Assembly (NCBI RefSeq): GCF_007856155.1
Contig: NZ_CP042266.1
Span: 7,192,001-7,256,000 of the forward strand
Source of the DNA: Streptomyces qinzhouensis
GTDB lineage: Bacteria; Actinomycetota; Actinomycetes; Streptomycetales; Streptomycetaceae
DNA length: 64,000 bases
Reading direction: 5' to 3'
The translations under genes were made by a program, and so were the position numbers. Below are positions 61,101 through 64,000 of this stretch, piece by piece. The notes beneath the pieces were generated by a model. The model did not search any database. It was not told the origin of the DNA and saw only the letters and a program-made list of their open reading frames with translations. The number at the start of each line of letters is the position of its first letter. Position 1 is the stretch's first letter.

Positions 61101-64000
61101 TCGGCGGCAGCGACGCGACCTCGGACGCGGCCCTACGGGGCACCGACGAGCGGCGTCCCGTGGACGGCGACCCGATCGCGATCGTCGGTATGGCCTGCCG
61201 CTATCCCGGTGGGGTGACCTCGCCGGAGGAACTGTGGCGGCTGCTGATGGACGGTGGGGACACCGTCTCCGACCTGCCCGCCGACCGCGGCTGGAACATC
61301 GAGGACCTGTACGACCCGGAGCCCGGCAAGGAGGGCAAGAGCTACACGCGCCGCGGCAGCTTCCTCCATGAGGCGGCGGACTTCGACCCCGCCTTCTTCG
61401 GCATCTCGCCCCGCGAGGCCCTGTACATGGACCCGCAGCAGCGGCTGCTGCTCGAAACCTCCTGGGAGGCACTGGAGCGGGCCGGTATCGACCCCGTCAT
61501 GCTCAGGGGAAGCCGCACCGGTGTCTTCGCCGGCGTGATGTACCACGACTACGCGCTCGGCGCGCACCCCTCCGGTACCAGCGGCGGCAGCATCGTGTCC
61601 GGCCGGGTCTCGTACACGCTGGGCCTGGAAGGCCCGGCCGTCACGGTGGACACCGCGTGCTCGTCCTCACTGGTGGCCCTGCACCTCGCGGTGCAGGCCT
61701 TGCGGTCCGGAGAGTGCTCCCTGGCCCTGGCCGGCGGTGCGACCGTCATGTCCACACCCGGCATGTTCATCGAGTTCAGCCGTCAGCGCGGGCTGTCCCC
61801 GGACGGCCGTTGCAAGGCGTTCGCCGGCAGCGCGGACGGGGTCGGCTGGTCCGAGGGTGTCGGCGTGCTGCTCGTCGAGCGGCTGTCCGACGCCGAGCGC
61901 AACGGGCACCGGGTCCTGGCCGTGATCCGTGGTTCCGCGGTCAACCAGGACGGTGCCAGCAACGGCTTCACCGCCCCGAACGGGCCCTCGCAGCAGCGGG
62001 TCATCCGCCAGGCCCTGGCCGCCGCCGGCCTGTCGGCCACCGAGGTGGACGCGGTGGAGGCACACGGCACCGGCACCACACTCGGCGACCCCATCGAGGC
62101 TCAGGCGCTCATCGCGACCTACGGACAGGACCGCCCGGAGGACCGTCCGGTCCTCCTCGGCTCCGTCAAATCGAACATCGGGCACGCGCAGGCCGCGGCC
62201 GGTGTCGCGGGCGTGATCAAAATGGTCATGGCCCTGCGGGAAGGTGTACTGCCACGCACCCTGCACGTGGACGAACCCTCGCCGCACGTCGACTGGAACG
62301 AGGGCGCGGTGGCGCTGCTCGGAGAAGCGGTGGAGTGGCCCGAGACCGGCCGTCCCCGCCGCGCGAGCGTCTCGGCGTTCGGCATCAGCGGTACCAACGC
62401 GCACGTGATCCTGGAACAGGCCGCCACGGAAGGTCCGATCCCGCAGACCGGGACCAGGCCCGGGGCCGGTGCCGTGGCGGGATCGGAGACCGGCGTACTG
62501 CCGTGGCTACTGTCCGCCGCGACCCCGGAGGCCCTGCGAGAACAGGCCGCGCGCCTGCTCGCGTACATCGACACCCGGCCGGACCTGGACCTGACGGCGA
62601 CGGCCGGCGCGCTGGCCACCACACGGACCGCGCTGGAGCAACGGGCCGCGGTCGTCGGCACCGGACGCGAGGAACTGGCCAGGGGACTGCGCGGCCTGGC
62701 CGCGGGAAACCTCGCACTTCCGAATGGTGTCGTCACCGCGTCCGCCCGAAAGACCGGAACGTGCGCCTTCCTCTTCTCCGGCCAGGGCTCGCAGCGACTC
62801 GGCATGGGGCGTGAGCTGTATGCGCGTCTCCCGGCGTTCGCGGAGGCCTTCGACGCGGTCTGCGCCGAACTGGAGATCCCGGTCCGGGAGGTGGTCTGGG
62901 GCGAGGACGCGGATGCCCTGAACCGGACGGTGTTCGCTCAGGCCGGGTTGTTCGCGGTTGAGGTGGCGTTGTTCCGGCTCGTCGAGTCCTGGGGTGTGAC
63001 GCCGGACTTTGTGGCGGGTCATTCGATCGGTGAGGTGGCGGCTGCGCATGTGGCGGGGGTGTTCTCTCTCGCTGACGCGTGCACGCTGGTGTCGGCGCGT
63101 GGCCGCCTGATGGACGCGCTGCCGGAGGGTGGTGCGATGCTGGCGGTCCAGGCCACGGAGGACGAGATCCTGCCGCTGCTGGACGCGTCGGTGTCCATCG
63201 CTGCGGTCAACGGTCCCACGGCCGTCGTGGTCTCCGGCGCCGAGGAGGCGGTGGAGGCGGTACGGGTCCATTTCGAGGCCCAGGGCCGTAAGACGACCCG
63301 CCTCCGGGTTTCCCACGCCTTCCACTCGCCGCTGATGGAACCGATGCTGGACGACTTCCGCGCGACGGTGTCGGGGATGTCCTTCTCCGCGCCGTTCATT
63401 CCGGTCGTCTCCAACGCGACGGGCGAGATCGCCGAAACCGAGCGGCTGTGCACCCCGGAGTACTGGGTGCGGCATGTCCGTGACGCGGTCCGCTTCGCCG
63501 ACGGCGTCCGCACCCTGGCCGGCCTGGGTGTGACCTCCTTCCTGGAGGTGGGACCCGACGCCGTGCTCTGCGGTATGGCAGCGGACTGCTCGGACGGCAT
63601 CCCCGCCCAGCCCTTGCAGCGCGCGGGCCGGGACAGCGCCACCACCCTGGTCGCGGCGCTCGCCGCACTGCACTGCGCCGGAATCGCCGTGGACTGGCGG
63701 GCGTTCTTCGACGGTACGGACAACCGCCGCATCGACCTGCCGACCTACGCGTTCCAGCGACAGCGGTACTGGCTGGACGCGACCCAAGGGGCAGCCGACT
63801 TGGACTCGGCCGGTGTCTCCTCCGCGGATCACCCGCTGCTGGGCGCCGCGACGGAACTCGTCACGCCCGACGGCTATCTCTTCACGGGCCGGCTGTCGAT
63901 CCGGACGCACCCATGGCTGGCGGACCACACCGTGATGGGCGCGGTGCTGATGCCGGGCACCGGTCTCCTCGAACTCGCCCTGCGGGCGGGTGCCCAGGTC
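46106..64000 (+). CDS. fscC: Type I polyketide synthase, polyene-forming modules 5-8 (open at right edge)
   Basis: Reads open for 5965 codons from ATG 46106 to the window end, with GAGG at 46091-46094 upstream; the preceding gap is only 80 bp and shows no clear signal. Order: N-docking helix; three full KS-AT-DH-KR-ACP modules; then KS-AT and the start of a DH. All four ATs carry HAFHS (malonyl). The three complete DHs have both the HxxxGxxxxP histidine and the catalytic Asp, and all three KRs keep Ser and Tyr, so successive conjugated double bonds are built. FscC of candicidin has six modules as I recall, so about two more are expected to the right. The C-terminal docking tail of the preceding gene fits its N-terminal helix. 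The KR of module 7 is atypical. Confidence 0.92.
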   Translation, partial: MAPKAGPSSEDKLRDYLKKVTADLRRTKQRLESVEARDHEPIAIVGMACRFPGGVRSPEDLWTLLADGTDAVGDLPEDRGWDTAALYDPRPGTPGKSYVRHGGFLDAAADFDARHFGIAPREALAMDPQQRLLLETSWEAVEHARISPDTLRSTETGVFIGGADTDYGSLAEQTAETEGHLLTGGAVSVLSGRIAYAFGLEGPAVTVDTACSSSLVALHLAVRALRAGECTMALTGGVAIMPTPRLFTEFSRQRGLAADGRCKPFAEAADGTGWAEGVGVLLVERLSDARRNGHRVLAVVRGTAVNQDGASSRLTAPNGPSQQRVIQAALANAQLTGDRIDAVEAHGTGTTLGDPIEAQALLATYGRDRPAGQPLLLGGIKSNIGHAQAAAGVAGVIKMVMAMRHGVLPRTLHVDRPTSHVDWSAGAVELLTERTDWPATGRPRRSAVSAFGISGTNAHVVLEQAEPAPAETDSERETETVGPSAVPGPVPWVLTGRTEEALRDQIANLCEYGQHTGAHPADIALTLAAGRSVLGHRAVLLDGERPVAEGVAREGRTAFLFSGQGSQRLGMGRELYARFPVFAEAFDAVCAELEPPVREVVWGEDADVLNRTVFAQAALFAVEVALFRLVESWGVTPDFVAGHSIGEVAAAHVAGVFSLADACALVSARGRLMDALPESGAMLAVRATEDEILPLLDASVSIAAVNDPTAVVVSGTEETVEAVRVHFEAQGRKTTRLRVSHAFHSPLMDPMLDAFRTVVSGLSFATPRIGMTTGTDLVCDPEYWVRHVREAVRFADGVRALHEQGVTRFLELGPDGVLSALAAACLPDDGDTILVPLLRKGVDEETAALTAAARMFVDGADVDWTTVLRGTGARLIDLPTYAFQRKRYWPTPGAAPAGAVRAAGFDAAGHPLLDASVELSDAEGMLFTSRLSARSHPWLADHVIHGSALLPGTAFLELAVRAADEVGCGVVEELTLAAPLALPAQGGVQLQLRVAAADGNGRRTVSIRSRREGADDRAWLTHATGVLAMGERTVALDAPGAGWPPAGAEPVDLTGLYDRMSEAGFDYGPVFQGLRAAWQQGENVYAEVALPEGVDGSPYGLHPALLDAALHVTAFNGVPRGVVPFSWEGVSLHASGASSVRVRVTRTREDSLTVAVADTAGEPVASVESLVLRPVGAPRPGDRDPVFGVEWVPVRVPGPVAVSPDVVMVRLSGDEDVVRSAHTLSARALSLVREWLEEERPADSRLVFVTRGALSGEDPAGAAVWGLVRSAQSEHPGRFLLVDVAGEEPGSGLLDTVLAVDEPQLLLRDGEVLAARLTRAGADRETAPEWAGEGTVLITGGTGGLGRVIARHLVAEHGVRGLLLVSRSGPAAEGAAELVAELTGLGAETVVEACDTADAAAVTELFSRHPVRAVVHTAGVIDDGVVEALTPERLSAVLRPKVDAAWNLHQATKDRDLAAFVLFSSVSGLFGGPGQANYAAGNAFLDALAEHRRAAGLPGTSLAWGPWTRDGGMTGTLSEADRRRISRTGMPELSPEEGARLFDAALLADAALVAPVPFDFAAVRARTEVPALLRGLVRPGTRSRRSAASGAPGSPAATGLLRTLSDLTADERREVLLDLVRGHVAVVLGHTDASAVEPSRAFQDLGFDSLMAVELRNRLGAAAGLRLPATLVFDYPTAEVLVGFLLDELYGGGTADTAALPPAGTVAGQDDPVVIVGMACRFPGGVGSPEDLWRLVLDGVDAVGGFPVDRGWDVGGESFVRAGGFLYDAAGFDPDFFGMSPREALATDAQQRLLLETVWEAVERAGIDPVSLRGSRTGVFAGVMYTDYRTLLEGKQFDGFRDNGSAPSIASGRVSYTFGFEGPAVTVDTACSSSLVAVHLAGQALRSGDCSLAVAGGVTVMSTPTTFVEFGRQGGLSSDGRCRSFSDAADGVGWGEGVGVVVLERLSDAVRNGHRVLAVVRGSAVNQDGASNGLTAPNGPSQQRVIRQALASGGLSVSDVDVVEAHGTGTTLGDPIEAQALIATYGRDRAEGQPLWLGSVKSNIGHAQAAAGVAGIIKMVMAMRHGVLPRTLHVEAPSSHVDWAAGEVELLSEGRAWPESGRVRRAGVSSFGISGTNAHVVLEQPEPAALQDGEPSMVPGVVPWLVSGKTEEALRDQIARLRSYTEGAGLRPVDVGLSTLGRSVFAHRAVVLDGEQVIEGRARDGRTAFLFSGQGSQRLGMGRELYARFPVFAEAFDAVCAELDVPVREVVWGEDADVLNRTVFAQAALFAVEVALFRLLESWGVTPDFVAGHSIGEVAAAHVAGVFSLADACALVSARGRLMDALPEGGAMLAVRATEDEILPLLDTAVSIAAVNGPSAVVVSGAEEAVEAVRVHFEAQGRKTTRLRVSHAFHSPLMDPMLDAFRTVVSGLSFSAPTIALVAGAEELCDPEYWVRHVREAVRFADGVRALHEQGVTRFLELGPDGVLSALAAACLPDDGDTILVPLLRKNREEETAALQALAELYVDGAEVDWSALFTATGARPVELPTYAFQHRRYWPMSGGFGRGGDIRLAGLESAEHPLLGAAVDPADSDTFLFTGRLSLATHPWFADHAVMGTVLVPGTALVEMAVRAGDEVGCPAVEELTLAAPLDLPAEGGVRVQVAVGALDGLGRRMVTIHSRPDGADEAPWIQHATGSLTPPTAPDTAFDATVWPPAGAVALDVADVYERFAEAGFEYGPVFQCLRAAWRLDHEVYTEVSLPQDTDLTGFGLHPALFDAGLHAAMLLGDGEQGVPFSWSGVSLHASGKSALRVRLSRTPDGAISAALADAEGEPVASVTALTVRPISAEPRHDALFGVEWVPVRVPGPVAVDPDVVVHRLTAEGDVPASVHALSARVLALVREVPEPSRLVLMTRGAVSGADVAAAAVWGLVRSAQSEQPGRFVLVDVEGEEPAALLESVLAVDEPQVLVRGGELLVPRLARVAAVGESAPAWAGEGMVLITGGTGGLGRVFARHLVAEHGVRGLLLVSRSGPDAEGAGELVAELKRHDVQVVVESCDIAEPAAVRDLFTRYDVRAVIHTAGVIDDGVIGSLTNERLSAVLRPKADAAWNLHEATKDRDLAAFVMFSSVAAAFGSAGQANYAAGNAFLDALAGHRRALGLPGVSLAWGPWERTGGMTGSLTDAEVERITRLGMPPLPVADGLALFDAALSAERSAIMPVRLDLAAIRALGEVPALLRGLIRTRARRTLRTGTADAAALRTRLSGLAAEERHEAVLDLVRAQIALVLGHGGAADVDPARAFQDLGFDSLTAVELRNRLGSVTGLRLPATVVFDYPTADALAGFVRGEILGGEAEAAPIAVPQAVAGQDDPVVIVGMACRFPGGVGSPEDLWRLVSDGVDAVGGFPVDRGWDVGGEAFARAGGFLYDAAGFDPDFFGMSPREALATDAQQRLLLETVWEAVERAGIDPVSLRGSRTGVFAGVMYSDYASLLDGREFEGQQGSGSAPSIASGRVSYTFGFEGPAVTVDTACSSSLVALHLAAQALRSGDCSLAVAGGVTVMSTPTTFVEFGRQGGLSSDGRCRSFSDAADGVGWGEGVGVVVLERLSDAVRNGHRVLAVVRGSAVNQDGASNGLMAPNGPSQQRVIRQALASGGLSVSDVDVVEAHGTGTTLGDPIEAQALIATYGQDRELPLLIGSVKSNIGHAQAAAGVAGVIKMVLAMRHGLVPKTLHLDAPSSHVDWAAGEVELLSEGRAWPESGRVRRAGVSSFGISGTNAHVVLEQPEPAALQDGEPSMVPGVVPWLVSGKSEEALRDQVERLRSYAEGAGLRPVDVGVSTLGRSVFAHRAVVLDGEQVIEGRARGGKTAFLFSGQGPQRLGMGRELYARFPVFAEAFDAVCAELDVPVREVVWGEDADALNRTVHAQAALFAVEVALYRLVESWGVTPDFVAGHSIGEVAAAHVAGVFSLADACTLVSARGRLMDALPEGGAMLAVQATEDEILPLLETSVSIAAVNGPRAVVVSGAEEAVEAVRVHFEAQGRKTTRLRVSHAFHSPLMDPMLDAFRTVVSGLSFATPRIGMTTGTDLVCDPEYWVRHVREAVRFADSVRTLTEAGVTRFLELGPDSVLSALGQDSAPSDTLFLAALRKGRNEEETAVRALAELHVAGAGVDWSALFTATGARLVDLPTYAFQRRRFWPAGPVLRAGDVRFAGLGATEHPMLGASVSLADEDGTVLTGRLSRQTHPWLVDHTVKGAVLMPGTGLLELALRAGAEVGCAAVEELTLGAPLVLPEQGGVQIQVRVSAPEATGRRTVGVYSYTEGTGDGVWVRHADGALTTDATDTVDTVGFDAVTWPPADAETVPVEGAYERFAEAGFGYGPVFRGLRAVWRRGEELFAEVALPVEERAAAGRFGLHPALLDASLHAGLLEGDGDDTIVPFTWNDVTLHAVGAAEVRVRLTRVGDEGLSLQMADTAGQPVLSVGSMLSRLVSAERLGVGVSGGPLFGVEWSVVAGGVGDVSWVGWEEVGVGGSVPGVVVLDCGVGVGVGDVPSGVRAVSYRVLGVVREWLADERFAGSRLVVVTRGAVGVSGGVDVDVVQAPVWGLVRAAQAENPGRFVLVDVEPGAAVDSVGPALLSGEPESAVRAGEVWVPRLVRLGAADGVREFDPEGSVLVTGGTGGLGGVVARRLVAEYGVRHLVLAGRRGAAAPGAEELVAELASLGAQARIAACDVSDREALAALLSGMVAERPLTAVLHAAGISSNALVGALTEDHFETVLAPKADAAWYLHELTRDMDLAAFVLFSSAGGLVLTAGQGNYAAANVFLDALAEHRQAEGLPATSMAFGLWDAGAGMGTLLADVDRRRMADQGLPVLSADTGLALFDSALRSARPTVVPLVVDSAALRTRTDEIPALLRGLAPGRARRAAIAGHSSATAASLTQRLSGLSAGERRRTVLQLVRAEVASVLGHASAEAIGADRAFQELGFDSLAATELRNHLSRATGLRLPATLAFDHPNAHSVTDHLLTLLGGSDATSDAALRGTDERRPVDGDPIAIVGMACRYPGGVTSPEELWRLLMDGGDTVSDLPADRGWNIEDLYDPEPGKEGKSYTRRGSFLHEAADFDPAFFGISPREALYMDPQQRLLLETSWEALERAGIDPVMLRGSRTGVFAGVMYHDYALGAHPSGTSGGSIVSGRVSYTLGLEGPAVTVDTACSSSLVALHLAVQALRSGECSLALAGGATVMSTPGMFIEFSRQRGLSPDGRCKAFAGSADGVGWSEGVGVLLVERLSDAERNGHRVLAVIRGSAVNQDGASNGFTAPNGPSQQRVIRQALAAAGLSATEVDAVEAHGTGTTLGDPIEAQALIATYGQDRPEDRPVLLGSVKSNIGHAQAAAGVAGVIKMVMALREGVLPRTLHVDEPSPHVDWNEGAVALLGEAVEWPETGRPRRASVSAFGISGTNAHVILEQAATEGPIPQTGTRPGAGAVAGSETGVLPWLLSAATPEALREQAARLLAYIDTRPDLDLTATAGALATTRTALEQRAAVVGTGREELARGLRGLAAGNLALPNGVVTASARKTGTCAFLFSGQGSQRLGMGRELYARLPAFAEAFDAVCAELEIPVREVVWGEDADALNRTVFAQAGLFAVEVALFRLVESWGVTPDFVAGHSIGEVAAAHVAGVFSLADACTLVSARGRLMDALPEGGAMLAVQATEDEILPLLDASVSIAAVNGPTAVVVSGAEEAVEAVRVHFEAQGRKTTRLRVSHAFHSPLMEPMLDDFRATVSGMSFSAPFIPVVSNATGEIAETERLCTPEYWVRHVRDAVRFADGVRTLAGLGVTSFLEVGPDAVLCGMAADCSDGIPAQPLQRAGRDSATTLVAALAALHCAGIAVDWRAFFDGTDNRRIDLPTYAFQRQRYWLDATQGAADLDSAGVSSADHPLLGAATELVTPDGYLFTGRLSIRTHPWLADHTVMGAVLMPGTGLLELALRAGAQV
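46220..51175 (+). other. PKS module 5: KS-AT(malonyl)-DH-KR(IDD)-ACP, first polyene unit
   Basis: The KS Cys codon is 46736-46738; the loop before it reads [22 protein letters not shown] is at 48326-48340. The DH is intact: His 48929-48931 ([11 protein letters not shown]), YGPVFQG, and Asp 49424-49426 ([10 protein letters not shown]). The KR has IDD at 50366-50374 (both Asp kept, B-like) and Tyr 50537-50539 in NYAAGN. The ACP Ser codon is 51050-51052. A B-type KR feeding a DH normally gives an E double bond, predicted C34=C35. Confidence 0.9.
51218..52545 (+). repeat. Duplicated KS block, copy 1 (module 6)
   Basis: From the [19 protein letters not shown] start of the KS to [11 protein letters not shown] after it, this DNA nearly repeats at 56128-57455 in module 7, including the unusual TDAQQR loop and the [15 protein letters not shown] stretch. 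It shows the same G/T-ending codon style as the fscE blocks. It is interrupted by a variable patch around 51570-51640, where the residues after GVFAGVMY differ. Confidence 0.85.
51233..56090 (+). other. PKS module 6: KS-AT(malonyl)-DH-KR(IDD)-ACP
   Basis: The KS Cys codon is 51716-51718. The KS is unusual: the highly conserved MDPQQR reads TDAQQR, and the surface loop after DRGWD is shorter than in every other KS here except module 7. AT HAFHS is at 53276-53290. The DH is intact: His 53882-53884 ([11 protein letters not shown]), YGPVFQC, and Asp 54374-54376 ([10 protein letters not shown]). The KR has IDD at 55292-55300 and Tyr at 55463-55465. The ACP Ser codon is 55961-55963. Product: predicted C32=C33, E. 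Confidence 0.9.
56128..57455 (+). repeat. Duplicated KS block, copy 2 (module 7)
   Basis: Counterpart of 51218-52545. Differences are concentrated around 56485-56560 and 57085-57240, where module 7 has C-ending codons (for example [13 protein letters not shown]). The near-identity then continues into the AT of module 7 up to about 57780. Confidence 0.85.
56141..61110 (+). other. PKS module 7: KS-AT(malonyl)-DH-KR(no LDD)-ACP
   Basis: The KS Cys codon is 56624-56626, with TDAQQR as in module 6. The AT glycine motif is FSGQGPQ (near 57636-57656) rather than GQGSQ; HAFHS is at 58178-58192. The DH is intact: His 58775-58777 ([11 protein letters not shown]), YGPVFRG, and Asp 59282-59284 ([10 protein letters not shown]). 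In the KR the LDD region reads ISSN (60299-60310), and the usual WGPW/WGAW motif is FGLW. Catalytic Ser and Tyr (60473-60475) are kept. It is therefore active, but not classical B type and without the A-type Trp. Predicted product: C30=C31, possibly Z. The ACP Ser codon is 60980-60982. Confidence 0.88.
61166..64000 (+). other. PKS module 8 (partial): KS-AT(malonyl)-start of DH
   Basis: The KS Cys codon is 61658-61660 with a standard MDPQQR loop (ALYMDPQQR). AT FSGQGSQ is near 62770 and HAFHS at 63314-63328. The DH begins near 63820 and its first catalytic His (63926-63928, [11 protein letters not shown]) is present. The window ends shortly after, before the Asp motif and the KR. It should give the next double bond, predicted C28=C29. 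Its KR type, which would bear on E/Z geometry, is beyond the edge. Confidence 0.85.

Overview
The window is high-GC actinomycete DNA, almost certainly Streptomyces. Apart from short gaps it is entirely one set of giant modular type I polyketide synthase (PKS) genes, all on the + strand. Five genes are present: the 3' end of one PKS (1-3586), a 2-module PKS (3616-13542), a 3-module PKS with a terminal thioesterase (13600-29739), a 3-module PKS (29946-46025) and the first 3.5 modules of a fifth PKS that runs off the right edge (46106-64000). The long reading frames on the minus strand are codon shadows.

Gene order is not assembly order. The thioesterase gene sits in the middle, and the gene after it encodes early modules. 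Read through acyltransferase (AT) specificity and reductive domains, the set matches a 21-module aromatic heptaene (candicidin/FR-008/partricin type) assembly line: fscD (end, module 16), fscE (17-18), fscF (19-21 plus TE), fscB (2-4) and fscC (5-8 and onward). Names are by architecture and from memory, not by database search. Predicted chemistry: module 2 gives C41-OH; module 3 a methylated, fully reduced unit; module 4 a methylated unit with C37-OH, the lactone oxygen; modules 5-8 conjugated double bonds; module 16 C13-OH; modules 17, 18 and 19 C11-, C9- and C7-OH; module 20 a C5 ketone because its ketoreductase (KR) lost the catalytic Tyr; module 21 C3-OH; then TE release and lactonisation. 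This equals the partricin/vacidin-type skeleton as I recall it. It differs from candicidin D, as I recall that, in the module 2 extender (malonyl here).

The most informative points are: a module 7 KR lacking the LDD motif, where known aromatic heptaenes carry a Z double bond; the dead Tyr-to-Val KR of module 20; a vestigial enoylreductase and dead dehydratase in module 21; three dehydratases in modules 17-19 sharing one internal deletion; long near-identical DNA blocks with T/G-ending codons, showing recent homogenisation between modules; and, before fscB, two hairpins followed by a PAS-LuxR-type operator match, suggesting that fscB-fscC is a separately controlled transcription unit.

The loading module, module 1, modules 9-15 and all tailoring, regulatory and export genes lie outside the window. 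I see no RNA genes, CRISPR arrays, insertion sequences or phage genes.
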